Source: Diphasiastrum complanatum
Lineage: Eukaryota > Streptophyta > Lycopodiopsida > Lycopodiales > Lycopodiaceae
DNA: 64,000 bases
Assembly (NCBI GenBank): GCA_029204225.1
Contig: CM055097.1
Coordinates: forward strand, 34,226,804 to 34,290,803
Direction: 5' to 3'
Part shown: positions 1 through 12,215 of the stretch, piece after piece
Numbering within the stretch: position 1 is the stretch's first letter
Layout: every line of letters starts with the position of its first letter
Notes under the pieces: generated by a model
Databases searched by the model: none
What the model was told of the DNA's origin: nothing
What the model saw: the letters and a program-made list of their open reading frames with translations, nothing else
Position numbers and translations under genes: made by a program

Positions 1-928
1 CAGGCATAGTCAGGAAATGACTTACAGGGAAAACCTGGTGGCTGGTCCATGTAGACTTCTTCATTGAGACCTCCATGTAGGAAAGTTGGCTTTCCATTTA
101 CGACATGGATCTTTAGATCGTAGGCTACTGCATATGCGGACAATATGCATATAGAGGTATGTTTGACAACCAGAGAACACGTGTCAGTATAGTCAATGCC
201 ATACTTCTGTGAAAAACCTTTCACAACTGGCCTGGCTTTGTATTCGGATACATTGTCATCTGGTCCATATTTGTACTTGTAGATCCATTTACATTTGGTA
301 GTCTTCTTGTTTCTTGATATTGGTTTAAGAGTCTAGACCTGGTTTTTCTTCATGGAGTCCATCTCGTATTTCATGGCCTTTATCCACTCATTTTATGGAC
401 ATTCAACAACTTCTTGGTAGGTTTGTGCTTCACCTCCGAAACCACAAAACTCCTCTAATGTAGAAGCTGTGAGTTGTCAGGCTGTCTTCTCTCCCTTGCA
501 GGTCTCCTTGGAGATGGCGCAAGATCAACAACTGCTATGCTTTTGTTCTTCTTAGTGACAGCAGAGCCACTGTGCATTGCAGGGTATAGGTTGCATGTCT
601 TGTTGTTCGTCGTCTGAACTATCACTCAGTTCATTCACAGCTTGAACACCTTGATCTAGATGTTCAGGGTCTACTCCCTCTATCAGTGTAGGCAGATCGT
701 AGTATTGTTAGCCGACTGGATCATGGTCAGCCATCGTTTTAGCCTCGTCAAATTTGACATCTCTCACAGTCTTCACTTCATTGGTCTGAGGGATGTAGAT
801 TATGTAGTATGAAGAATTTACATCGTAGCCTACCAAGAAACCTTGCTCCACTTTTTTATCCAACTTCTTTCTCTTCTTATCAAGAATGTGTGCATATGCT
901 ACACATCCGAAGGAATTACATAACGGAT
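1..928 (-). pseudogene. copia H pol: integrase C-terminus and start of reverse transcriptase
   Basis: Read leftwards from 928, the translation shows NSFGCVAYAHILDKKRK, the segment after the integrase core that precedes the GYD-type motif (GFLVGYDVNSSYYIIY). An acidic linker follows, then the RT entry motifs EWIKAMKYEMDSM, CKWIYKYKYGPD, VKGFSQKYGIDYTDT and LNEEVYMDQPPGFP. In copia elements these precede the YVDD catalytic motif, which lies beyond the left edge. In-frame stops occur, for example near 393, where a tyrosine-like position reads TAA, and again near 333. It is a decayed reading frame, not a host gene. The family assignment rests on several consecutive conserved motifs. Confidence 0.8.
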
Positions 929-3900
929 TTCATTTCCAGTAAAATCCTATGGTGAATTATATTCAAAAGATCAGACTAGTACGGTTTCACATACTAGTAA
1001 ATGATTTTTGATATATCAGATATTCAACTTAGGTATAGGACAAAAATGAAATTGTTTTGCACATTTTCCTACAGTAATTAATTTTTAAACATTTACTAAT
1101 GTCGTTATGTCTTCTAGGTACCTTAGCTGAAATAGATTTTCAGGGAACTGAAAATTCTAAGGAGGGAAGAAGAGTGGACATCAGAGGTAGTAAGTGTGAT
1201 CGGAAAATGTATTTCGCAGTTAGGATTTTGGTAATCCCTGTAAATTATTGCTTAATACTGGTTATTAATTTCTTGGTTCGAATTCATTCAGTTGAATTCG
1301 TAACTGATATCTTTGTAACCATTGAGTTATCAGCAGTTTTGGATGTCAATTGTGAGGTTAGAAGTCGAATCTGATACGTGGATTACATTGGATTGGTTAG
1401 TTGACAGAAGTTTGTCCCTAGATTTGATGCATCAGTAGGGTTTCGAAGCTTGTCAATAACCAAAAAGGTTCAGAGTGTAATAAGTGAACCATGTTAATTC
1501 TTCTGTCTAAGTCAAATAATCAGATGTGGATTTTGGGTATCCATCTGATAGGCATGCCAGTCATCCAAATAAATGGATTCTCCAGTGTTTGGGAACAAGA
1601 GATAATTTTCTGTAGTGATTGTAGGACAACTAGATGATCTGTGGATCTCTAGAATATCAGATAAGGCGGTTAAGGCTTTTCTGAAAGGAAAAGCTGATGG
1701 TATGGGACGTCAGCAATTTTGGAAAGGAAATTCTAGGACTGTAAAGATTAGGTGATCAATGGTGTGTTTTAGTACCTAGTCGCGATATGGGAAAGAAGAA
1801 AACCATTCGATCAAATGTGGGGTATTTTGGGAAATTTTGAGGTTTAATTTAGATCCCAATGCGGTATCTCATTATTTACAAAATCAGAGGCCCTCAAATC
1901 TATTTCTCGCTTTCTTAAGTAGTCCTTTACTTCTTACTAATTTCTCGAATATAAGACATCAGACTAGTTTATATGAATTCTTTCTAGCATGAAGTTATTC
2001 TTCTGAAAGACTATTATGTCATATAAATTACAACTTGTGTGAATAGACTTGGAATTCAGATAAATTCTAAGGTTAAATTGTTTCAATTTCTTAAACCTAG
2101 AATATCTTTGTTGCATAAATGGATTTCAATGGAATAGTGGTTTCTATCACTCAGAGTGAAAATGTTTGAAGGAAAAGTCATGTGTGTAGGGTGAATTCTT
2201 TAGTGGAAGCACTTATTACTAACCTTTCTAGGATTTAGATATTTTCATATATCATCTTTCCAGTTGACTTTTATGGAAATTGATAATTTCTTTAAAAGGA
2301 GGGGTGAAGTGGTGGGATAAAATTCTTTTTGGGAATCTGTTGTTGCATAGCTTTTGGAAGAGATTTAGCTAGGGTATAGAAATGAGATTGGATCCGAAAA
2401 GAATTTTGGATAGATTCAGAGTAAGATGTCAAATTGGAACTTTTCAAAATAAGAGAAATTCTCTAGGGATTGTGTGGACAATCTGAAACTAGGACATGTT
2501 TGGAATTTGAATCATTATCTATAAGTAGTAAAGTAAAAGGTCAAAGGTTACTAATTCCATTTTGATTGGAATAGAAGTAAGTTTGGTCATAATTTAAGTC
2601 TGAGAGTTTTGTATTAGATCAACCTAATCTTAGTTTAAGTACTAGGATCAGAGAGGGGTTAATCAGTGGGAGAAACTATGTAATTAGAGGTAAGTGAGAT
2701 TGGAAAACTGCTGAGAGTGAATTTTATTCGTCTCAGAGATTTCTCGGATATGTTATTTACTCATGAGAAATAGAAAATATTTGGTAGCTGAGTTACAAGA
2801 TCTCAGTGAGATATGTGAGTAACATATGTGGGTTCTGGAGGAATCTGCCAGATAAAAATGTGTTTATGTACTGGGTCATAGTGAGATTATTCACATATGT
2901 ACACGATTAATCTTGTATGAATCTACTGTGTATTCTTGGTTACTAGAGCTATTTGGTGCACTTAACCTAGTCGGTGAACATAAGCATATGATCAAGTATC
3001 GTTTTTACAGATACTTGCAAAGTTAACAAATCTTTGTATAGAAGATTTATGGATTAACTTATAAATGATTTGGGTAAGGATCTAAATGTGGTGTTATACT
3101 AGTATAATTGAATTCTTCACCAAGACATTTAAGATTTCTGAATCATTGGCAATTAACTTGAGTAGTTGATTACTCCAGGATGAAGTTAATTGGGAAAATA
3201 TCAGTGTGATGTGGGTTCACCAGGAACTGATGGTTTTGAATTATATTGCTTGTAAGACGCATGATTAGTGAATCATTTCGATTCATCAGTTAAAATTGTG
3301 TGCATTGGATATACAATATTCTTGAGATAGAATATTTCTTAGTTCATCCGTTCATTAGTGATTCTATCCCAAAGAGCTCAATTGGATAACGAATCATAAT
3401 GGATCCAAGAATAACAGCTGAATTGATATTCAGTAGGACTTTGGGTATCTAGATGTGATTCTGGATTGTAATCTAAAGTTTTTGTACTTGAAGATGATTG
3501 TCATTTGGTATGCTTTTTGTCTTTAATTACCAGTGATTTATAGAACTTGAATATCTCGCATTTCAGTTAAAGAATCATGATTGGAGAGTATTCCTAAAAT
3601 CCAGTATTTTCCTTGATTGGGAAAGATTTTGGAATGATTCTTACTTTTTCTGAGTTATGTGGAACATATACTCCAGTATCTTCTAAATGATTATGGTTTT
3701 GAATTCCAAAAAATTATGATTGACGAATCATATGAATCTAAATATTTAAGGTTGACGAATTATAAATAAGTACTTAATTATTGTCAGAGGATTATAAGAA
3801 ATTGTAATGATTCTTAAGTGTGATGATTAATTCTTGATCTATTAATTGAGTAAGAATTCAAATCAGTGTTTTGAATCTCTCTACTCCAGTATTTTATTTG

Positions 3901-4619
3901 AGGACCTATGGATCTCACATATATTCTCACAAGATAAGTATTTTATTTGTGGATAATTATATTTATCTATTGGATGTCATTCTACTACAAGTTATGGTCT
4001 GCAAATGCTTGAGTACAGTTCTTCATTTGAATTGGATCTCCAGTTATCTTAGGAGACAGATAAGTCTATTAAGATGAATGAAGGCTATTTTTTCTTGTAT
4101 TTGGTGCTAGAAACAAGAGCATTTAACTCAAAAGAGTATATGGGATACTCATAGTTGAGTTTTAATCATTCTATATCTTAATGATTCTCCTAGAGATTCT
4201 AGTTAAATGAATTATCATATCTTGGAATTGGATTCGAAGGATATTTATACTTGAAAGCTTATGAATTATCTGCCAGAGTTTGTGGATGATTTCAGACTGT
4301 AATTATAATTATTTTATTATTTCTTTAACTTTAATCTCTTAAGTTAGGTTATTTCACCCAGTGTTTCATGTAAGTGTTTTACATGAAGGTGATGTTACTA
4401 AATTGTGATCAATGTAACCCAGATGGAAAATTTATCGCTTAGTGTACTTTTCAAACCTGAGTTGTGCTCCAGTGCAGAGATTATCTTTGAGTACTTGTTT
4501 GATATGAAAGTCAGACTAAGGATAATGATTTTCTCAATTATTATTGAAAGTTAAAAGAACTGTAATTCTTTCCTGTTTAGAGAGCTTCTAAGGATAGAAG
4601 CAGTTTAAGGAGGGAAGAA
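929..4619. other. 3.7-kb ORF-poor, C-depleted block, probable eroded retroelement interior
   Basis: No coding feature is supported. The longest open stretch is 91 codons at 1099-1374, without recognisable motifs. The plus strand is depleted in C relative to G: the 60-base row at 2641 has about 4 C against 20 G, and the row at 1681 has about 7 against 19. A purine-rich run at 4607-4619 sits immediately before an LTR-like start. The block may therefore be the decayed interior of an LTR element whose 3' LTR follows; this is inference. Confidence 0.4.
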
Positions 4620-5263
4620 TGTTATGTCCATGACCTGTAGGTAGGACTCAGTATACTCCTAGTCTTGGATACACGGTACTCCAGTAAATCAAGCTGTTAG
4701 TTATGCCACATCATACTGGATGTGACCCAAAAGTAACTAATATCCTTGTGAGGCCCAGAAACACTAAATGGAGTTTAGACAAGGTATGAGACAGTGTATG
4801 CATGTGTAGAGTTATCAATAACAATTCTATGAATAGGTGGTCCATGCATAGGACTCTATTCAAAGTGAATCTATGTATAGGGAACATAGGGTTATGCATG
4901 GCTATGTATCCAGGATGCATTAGGCTCTATATAAGAGGACCAAACTCGCCCTACTCCTCATTGTGATCATGGATTCATTGCCAAGGTTTCACTCTACATT
5001 CATGCTTGTTGTTTCTTGGCTTGGGGGTGAAGCTTTTAGAGTTGATTGGTTGCTTCTACTTGGTTGGGTGGTTGCTCCATAGTGTGTTTTCCATTGTGTG
5101 TTATCTTGTAAGCAGGATCTTAGGGAGCTTCCCTTATAGTATGCGACATCTTGCCTTTGTGGCACGCATCACAGGGTGTTTGACTGGTTGCAGCTTTGAT
5201 GCTAACCCCTATGAATACGCTATGTTGGCTTGTTTGATACAGTGCCAACGTGTTCATATGACA
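4620..5263 (+). repeat. putative 3' LTR (start firm, end approximate)
   Basis: It begins TGTTATGTCC directly after a polypurine tract (AAGGAGGGAAGAA, 4607-4619). It carries a TATA-like box (TATATAA, 4928-4934) at a position normal for an LTR promoter. The right end is set where copia H coding sequence resumes (about 5264). No matching 5' LTR is seen near 929-1600, so the element is truncated or the call is wrong. Confidence 0.42.
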
Positions 5264-5482
5264 TAGTCTCCTATGCCACAGAACATCCATGGACTCATGG
5301 ATATGATGTGCTTGTTTTGTAGGTAGGCGTACCTCAGATGATACAAGTTGTCTTTTTGTCTACCTTGTGTGATGAGGGTACTGGTGCTGGCATCAACCAC
5401 ATTGCATGTTTCATCTGTGAATGTCATACACATGTCTGCATCTGCTATCCTTGCAACAGATAGCAGGTCCAACTATAGTGTA
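5264..5482 (-). pseudogene. copia H fragment: protease end and pre-integrase region
   Basis: The minus-strand translation contains LDLLSVARIADADMCMTF and LITQGRQKDNLYHL, the region after the copia protease and before the HHCC integrase zinc finger. It follows the protease piece at 10875-11141 (ending LDDVLYVPVK) once copia A is excised at its GGCAC duplication. That continuity shows the two pieces were one reading frame. Confidence 0.7.
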
Positions 5483-5487
5483 GGCAC

Positions 5488-6128
5488 TGTTAAAAATTCA
5501 CAATTCTAGCTTGACTAGTCTTGGTCATATGACTTGTAAATAGTTAGATGGTCATGATGTGGCTTGTCACATGTGCCAAATAGCATAGGATTCCATTCAT
5601 AAGGATGTTCTCAAGTTGACCTAATTGATAGAACCTTTGGAATGAGTCCAGATCATGCTTAGATACAAGAGAGAAAAAGTAGGAGCTATTTTTGGTAGTT
5701 TTTACATTGTTGAGGGATCTCCAAGATTCCAACCCTCAGTTGCATTAGGGATAGGTTTATGGCTACTCATACCTACCCAAAACCGTGACGGATCATGTAT
5801 ATATAGGTGATGATCTCTCACCAAAATCAATCAAGCAATTTCATGATTTTTCTCTCATATTGGTGCAATTGCTCTCTATGTTCATAATTCTTTGAGTCCT
5901 TGTGATTCCTAATCATTATAGATTGAATGTGGGTCTGGTGTACAGTTCTCATATTGTGGGAGGCCGTACTTTCACACGTGTGAAGGCTTCTTCAAGGATT
6001 TGGGCCATTTAGTGAGGTTCAAGCATAGATTATTGATGGTGCAACTTGTGCTAACTTTATGGAATCATAATCTATTGTTTCCCTCATCATTTCAAGTTTT
6101 AGGATCTTTATTTGCTGTAATTTTTACA
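5488..6128 (+). repeat. 5' LTR of copia A
   Basis: It starts TGTTAAAAATTCAC and ends TTTTTACA just before the primer-binding site. It holds a TATATATA-type box near 5798-5806 and an ACGT-core palindrome, CACACGTGTG, near 5973-5982. It matches 10195-10869 throughout. Confidence 0.92.
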
Positions 6129-6140
6129 TGGTATCAGAGC
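6129..6140 (+). other. primer-binding site of copia A (initiator-Met tRNA type)
   Basis: TGGTATCAGAGC begins one base after the LTR ends in ACA. This is the standard plant copia priming site. Confidence 0.88.
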
Positions 6141-6938
6141 CTAAATGTTGAAATGAGCTAAAACCTTGCTTTTCATTCAATTTGTTTCAATTTTTTTATC
6201 TAAATCTTGTGTAGATTGGATCTTAGCATCTAGCATTGATTCTAGAACTCAAAATGAGTCAAATCCATTGGAGATTGGTGTTGTGTGACTTCATTTTCAA
6301 GTGTTTAGGTGTCTAAAACCAGAGACAAAGTTGAATTCAATCCACATTACCAAGATAGCAAGTTTTGCTTGCTTCAAGCATTGATTTCTAAGCGAGTTTT
6401 GGAAGTGATTTTATAGAGGAGGCTTTATAGCATTCAACGAGAGGGAAGATCAGAGATTTGGGGACTCTTAAAGGCTATTCTAAGGTGTAGAGGACACCTC
6501 CTAAGTGATTTATGTTCAGTCCAACCATTGCTTGACTTATGCATCAAACTAGATCAATTTTCCATCATTTTTGATCAATTTTTGCTTGTGATTGGATAGT
6601 AGATTGTGTTGCATCCTCATTAAGTTCCATTTAGATCTGTTGCAAGTGATTTTGGAGAGATATTAGGTTGCTTAAATTCACTCTTGATCAGACCATTTGG
6701 AAGCTTTTATGTTCTTTATAGAAAGAGGGGCAGTTCTACTAGTATTATCTACTTCAATCAAGCAAGTGCATTGTTTCTAGTATTCTATGATTTGATTTTG
6801 TTAAAGACCATTCTTAGATCTTTATAGGAAGTCTATTACTGATCTTTTCATGTCCCTAAGAAGTGGGATAAGATAGATCTTCAATCAAATCAATAGAAGT
6901 AACCTTCATTTGTGTCAAGTCCTTGATTGGGAGAATAG

Positions 6939-9900
6939 ATGGCATCTTTAAATGCATATCTTTTGGATACTAATGAGAGGCTCAACAAAACTAACTATTC
7001 CATATGGAAAGTTAAAATGGAATCTATCATGATCATGCAAGATCTAATGGATATTGTAAATGGTAAGGAGGAAGCTATTCATCCTCAAGAAAAAGCCAAA
7101 TACAACAAGAGGTGCAATATTGCACTACATTGTATAAAAATGAATGTTGTAAATGAACTCTTAAGAGAGGTAGGTGATTGCACTTCGGCTCAAGATGCTT
7201 AGGAGACTTTGCAAAAGGTCTATGAATCCAAGAACCAAACTAGGATGTTATCTTTGAATAGTCAAATCTATAGAAGCTATCAAAAGAAAGGAGATAGTGC
7301 ACATACTTTTGTCTTAAGAGTGAAGGAATTGAACAAAGAGCTAGCCTTCATAGGTGATCCTATCAAGGATGAAGAGCTTGTTCAACTCATATTGAATGGA
7401 CTAAGCTTTAAATTTGACAATTTGGTTCAAGGATATGCAATTATGGGTAATCTACCCATATTTGAAGAGCTCCAAGGCACACTCATGGCCAAGAAATCAA
7501 GAAGGGGCCAAATGGAAGAGAGGATGGATAGACTTTCCATCCAAGGTAGAGATGACCAAGCTCTCTTCACCAAAGACAAAGGGAAGTCCAAAGGCAAAGG
7601 ATCAACATTCAAGAAGACTTCAACAAATCTTGAGGATCAAGAAGGACCCTCAAAGGCATCTCTATCAACCACCAAAGTCAAGAAGGACAAATGCAAGGTG
7701 AAGTGCTACTATTGTAGCAAGATGGGGCATTATGCCTCAGAATGCTTCAAGAGGAAGCAAGATCAAAGACAATCCAACATGAGCAAAGAGGAGGAGGAGG
7801 AGAGTTCACATTCTCTCATGATGTCCATATCTTCTCCAACAAGCCTCAAAGGAGAAGGTCCTTGGTGGATCGACTCGGGTGCTAGTCCACACATGACTAG
7901 AAAAAGGAGTTTTTCTCTTCTCTCTTATCTTCTGATGGACCTATAAAATCTATCTATACAACAAATGATGAAGCTTGTAAGATTAAAGGAGTTGGTAGCA
8001 TTTCCCTTTGCTTAGGATCTTCCAAAAAGATCAACATAGAAGGTGTTTTGTACATCGCTACAATAACAAAGAATCTACTAAGTGTTGGCCAAATGGTAGA
8101 CAATGGTTTCAATGTTGATTTTGTTTCAAATGAACGTGTCATCAAGAAGAATGGTAAGATAGTGGCTAAGGGCACTAGACTTGGCAAACTTTATAAGTTG
8201 GATGCATTTATGGATATTAATGTTGACATGTTGGTTGAGAAGATCAAGATATATACTTTCACTTTATGGCACAAAAAACTTGGACATGTCAATTCGGGTT
8301 CCATGGAGGCTATGATCAAGGAGGAATATGCTTTAGGCCTACCAAGGTCTACTAGGAAGGAAGACAAGGTTTGTGAAGCTTGTGCTTTATCCAAGGCACA
8401 TAAGAAGGTGTTTCCTAACTCATACTCTTGAACTCATACACTCGGGATGTGCATATTGCTAGCACCAGATCTAATGGAGGTTCATCCATTTTTTTAACCT
8501 TCATTGATGACTACTCAAGGTATTGTTGGGTGTTCTTACTTTCCTTCAAGTCTCAAGTATTTGATACTTTTGTAAAGTTCAAGTTGTTTGTGGAAAAGCA
8601 TCATAATCATAACATCAAGATTATTAGAAGTGACAATGGTGGAGAATTCAATTCTAATGATTCAAGGCCTTTTGTGAGGAGGAAGGGATCAAGAAAGATA
8701 CTTGTTGTCCTTACATTCCTCAACAAAATGGAGTTGCTAAAAGAAGGAATAGAACATTATGTGAATGTTATAAGGCTTTAAGATTGGATGCTTGTTTGCC
8801 CAAATCTCGTTGGGGTGAATCTCTTGTATGTGCAAACTAATTGATGAATAGGGTGTCTTGCAAAGCAATTGAAGGCTAAACTCCTTATGAGATGTTGTAT
8901 GGAAAGAAATCCAATCTTAATCACTTGAAAGTTTTTGGGTGTATATGTTATGTGCATGTGCCATTGGAAACAAGAACAAAAAAGGGTCCACCTTCCACGA
9001 GAGGGATCATGCTTGGATATGCAAGCTCAAGCAAGGGCTACAAAATCTATCTCCCATCCTTGAACAAATTTGTTGTTTCAAGGGATGTTATATTTGATGA
9101 ACATAATATGCATGTGCTCGAAGAAGGCTCAAGTGCTCCAACAATCAAGAAGAAGATGGCCGAGGAGCAAGATCTTGATTTTGAGGAGGAGCTCATGGAG
9201 GAGCAAGCACCAAACCCACCTATCACACCAAGGAGATCTTCAAGGGCAAATTTGGAGCCATCAAGCCTCGCATATCAAGGCAAAGAGCAGCAAGTTGAGG
9301 GTATCTCATCCACTTCTTATGCTTTATCTAGTTTTGAAGAACCATCTAATGTTAAAGAAGCATTGAACTCAAGTAAACTATGCTCAAAGTCTTTTGAAGA
9401 AGTTTGAGATGGAAGAGTGCAAAAGTGTTGACGCACCATTGGAGCAAGATGTAAAAGTGCCAAATGAAGATGATGAAAGATCCTTCATGGACATCACTTT
9501 GTTTAGGCAACTTATAGGCTCCTTAATGTGGATCACTATAACTAGACCAGATCTTAGCTTTAGTGTATGTAGGTTGAGCCAATCCATGCAAAAACCATTG
9601 AATATCCATTGGAAAAAGGCTAAGAGGATTCTAAGATACATCTTGGGTACATTGGATTTTGAGATTCTATATAGAGGAGATGTGATTAACCTTCATGCAT
9701 TTAGAAATTTAGATTCTGTAGGGGACAAGAGGAATAGGAAATCAACAAGTGCCTATTCAACTTTCATAGGAGAAGGTGTGGTTTCATGGCTTTCCAAAAA
9801 GCAAGAAACTATATCTCCATCTTCAACCGAGGCCGAGCACAAAGCTCTAACAACCACTACAAAGGAGGTACTTTGGATCAAGAGATTATTGGTGGATCTA

Positions 9901-10180
9901 AAGATCATAGATTCAGACGAGGAACCGATCATCTACAATGACAATATATCAGCCCAACACCTTGCATCTTAACCCAATCTTCCATGCAAGATCTAAGCAC
10001 GTTGAGATATGCCATCACTTTGTGAGAGAAATGGTGCAAGCCAAGGAGATTGCTTTGGAGCATGTTCCAAGCAATGAATGTGTAGCTGATCTACTTACTA
10101 AACCACTTCAAAGGACACATTTTATGAAGTTTAGATTATCACTTGGAGTGATTAGTAAAGCAATGATTGAACCAAGCTAG
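6939..10180 (+). pseudogene. copia A gag-pol, multiply broken and lacking the RT core
   Basis: Order seen: gag N-terminus (NYSIWKVKMESIMIMQDLMD) from the ATG at 6939; stop TAG at 7201; rest of gag (RVKELNKELAFIGDP, LVQLILNGL); zinc knuckle CYYCSKMGHYASEC near 7707; protease WWIDSGASPHMT near 7863; stop near 7944; pre-integrase LWHKKLGHV near 8268; integrase FIDDYSRYCW and RSDNGGEF; then YGKKSNLNHLKVFGC near 8897. The frame then jumps from EEPSNVKEAL (about 9340-9370) to KKFEMEECKSVDAPLE (about 9395), which normally lies after YVDD. So the fingers and palm of RT are deleted. The RNase H region follows (SSTEAEHKAL near 9820; LTKPLQ near 10095). At least four frame breaks are present. It cannot transpose by itself. 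Confidence 0.88.
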
Positions 10181-10183
10181 ATA

Positions 10184-10194
10184 GTGAGGAGGAG
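10184..10194 (+). other. polypurine tract of copia A
   Basis: GTGAGGAGGAG lies immediately before the 3' LTR start, the expected site for plus-strand priming. Confidence 0.8.
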
Positions 10195-10869
10195 TGTTAA
10201 AAGTTCACAATTCCAACTTGACTAGTATTTGGTCCTATGACTTGTAAATAGTTAGATGGTCATGAGGTGGTTTGTCACACGTGCCAAATAGCATAGGATT
10301 CCATTCATAAGGATGTTCTCAAATTGACCTAGGAGATACAACCTTTGGAATGAGTCCAAATCATGTTTAGATACAAGAGAGAAAAAGTAGGAATAATTTT
10401 TACATTGTTGAGGGATCTCCAAGATTCCAACCCTAACTTGGTAGGGATGAAAGATCCACCAAAATTAGCATTAGGGATAGGTTTAGGGCTACTCATACCT
10501 GTCCAAAACCATGATGGATCATGTATATATAGGTGATGATCTCTCACCAGAATCAATCAAGCAATTTCATGATTTTTCTCTCATATTGGTGCAATTGCTC
10601 TCTATGTTCATAATTCTTTGAGTTCTTGTGATTCCTAATCATTATAGGATTAAATGTGGGTCTGGTGTACAATGCTCAAACTGTGGGAGGCCGTAATTTC
10701 ACACGTGTGAAGGCTTCTTCGAGGATTTGGGCCATTCAGTGAGATTCAAGCATAGTTTATTGATGGATTTTTTTATGGTGCAACTTGTGCTAGCTTTATG
10801 GAATCATAATCTATTGTTTTCCTCATCATTTCAAGTGATTTAGGATCCTTATTTGCTGTAATTTTTACA
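10195..10869 (+). repeat. 3' LTR of copia A
   Basis: It starts TGTTAAAAGTTCAC and ends TTTTTACA, followed by the GGCAC duplication. It is about 34 bp longer than the 5' copy because of indels. Confidence 0.92.
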
Positions 10870-10874
10870 GGCAC

Positions 10875-11700
10875 GTACAAGACGTCGTCTAGCCTTCTGT
10901 CTCTGCCATTGATGTCGAGCCATAGCACTCCACTCCCGCTCACTTCGTGTCGTGATCCGTCTCCCAGAATGATGTATATGGAGTCGGTCTTTCGAAAGTC
11001 AGTGATCATCTGTCTTGTTGTCACAAAATGTGACACAACACTTGAGTTAAGAACGACGTCTTGAACATCGGTCTGAGATGTAACACATACATCTGTACAC
11101 AGATAGGCGTAGGGATTTTGGTTGGCTCGTTCTTCAACCAACTATGAGGATTATGGCTCTTCCACGTATGATGAGCTGTTTGAGTTCACATTCCTTCCTT
11201 TTGCCTTCTTGTTCCTTGAATTTTGGTAACAATCCATGACAACATGTCTCTTCTTGTGATAGTGTAAACACTCAATCTTCAGATTTCGCCAGCATTTATC
11301 CACAATGTGGCCATCACGTCTACATATGATGCAGGTTTGCTTCTCACCGCCTTGTTGGTCGTTCTTGCTCCTGCCCTTCGATCTTCCTTCTTGATCTCCA
11401 TCTCATCATTGGTTTTGATCTCCATTTCGGCTTGACTCCCTCTTAGGATGACGCTTCTTCTTCGACTGATCTCTGTTGTTATAGAGAGCCTGATCAAACT
11501 CATGCTTGTCGTCAAAGTGCTCTCGAGCCTGGACCTCTTCTTTGATGTCAATGACAGCCTTGTCGCAAGTCATATTTGGATCTTTCACTAGTAGAGTCCG
11601 GGTCATCTGAAATGATCTTGGAAGGGAGCGCAACAAGTATGTGAGCTGCTTCTCTTGTGAGACCACATGTTCTGTTCCGACATGTTCTGTTATGATCAAA
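10875..11700 (-). pseudogene. copia H gag and protease remnant
   Basis: Read leftwards: a gag segment (QLTYLLRSLPRSFQM near 11640, KAVIDIKEEVQAREHF near 11560), a basic linker, a likely zinc-knuckle region (codons for C-x-x-H then HVVMDC near 11230-11290), and the protease neighbourhood near 11060 (VVLNSSVVSHFVTTRQMI) with ILGDGSRHEVSGSG and LDDVLYVPVK near 10890. The catalytic Asp-Ser/Thr-Gly appears mutated to LNSSVVSH, so the protease would be dead. The gag N-terminus is missing and frames change near 11540 and 11280. Identification rests on motif order and on continuity with 5264-5482. Confidence 0.68.
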
Positions 11701-11766
11701 CACTCCCGAAGTCGGGACGCTTAGATGGAGTCGATCTGTGTGGTTGGAGCTATTGCTTCATACTAC

Positions 11767-12215
11767 GATCAATCAACTTTCGAGCTACAGACTGACACTG
11801 AAGATCTGTTTTGAAGTTTATGAATAGTAGATAATGTTAATAAAAGTGGAAGTATATCTATTGTAAGCAAGCATCAAAATCATTTACATATATTACACAT
11901 CATAGGTAGAATGTCAACTCTATTTTTCATAAACAAGTTTACAACAACAATTTCAGCGTTGTCTGTCTTCCAGATCAGCGTGTCGATGCAAGAGAAGTAT
12001 TCTCTCTTACGGAGAACTAGTTGTTGCTAATTCTATGTCTGATTGTGTGATGATGTGTGTCTGCTACTGCATGACTATCACTCACCAATTAAAATCAAAC
12101 ATCTGACTAATTGTGTAACATCATCATTCTCGTTGATCCTATATATAGAGGAACTAAAGAGATGATTACTTTAAGCTACATGATCAAAAGAAGAACATTA
12201 GTCTTAATCCTAACA
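11767..12215 (-). repeat. 5' LTR of copia H (minus strand)
   Basis: On the minus strand it starts TGTTAGGATTAAGAC at 12215. It has a TATATATAGG-type box near 12138-12150 and ends near 11767. A degenerate primer-binding site follows (TAGTATGAAGC against TGGTATCAGAGC). The end is approximate because the priming site is eroded. Confidence 0.6.

Larger units (their letters stand above)
5488..10869 (+). mobile_element. Ty1/copia retrotransposon A, with two LTRs and a target duplication
   Basis: A 5382-bp element with LTRs at 5488-6128 and 10195-10869, a primer-binding site straight after the first LTR and a purine-rich tract straight before the second. Perfect 5-bp duplications (GGCAC) flank it at 5483-5487 and 10870-10874. 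It inserted into copia H on the opposite strand. The LTRs differ by substitutions and indels, including about 30 extra bases in the 3' copy near 10435-10470 and a short extra segment in the 5' copy near 5685. It is therefore not a recent insertion. The gag-pol frame is broken and the RT core is missing. Confidence 0.93.
1..12215 (-). mobile_element. Ty1/copia retrotransposon H, interrupted by later insertions
   Basis: Three minus-strand coding pieces read in copia order from right to left: gag and protease (11700-10875), the protease/pre-integrase junction (5482-5264), then the integrase C-terminus and RT (928-1). A 5' LTR-like block lies upstream at 11767-12215. Removing copia A and one copy of its GGCAC duplication rejoins the first two pieces directly. 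Between 5264 and 928 lie the LTR-like block and the C-poor stretch. The integrase catalytic core is not visible there, so deletion as well as insertion is needed to explain the gap. The 3' LTR would lie left of the window. The element is an old, inactive copy. Confidence 0.72.
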
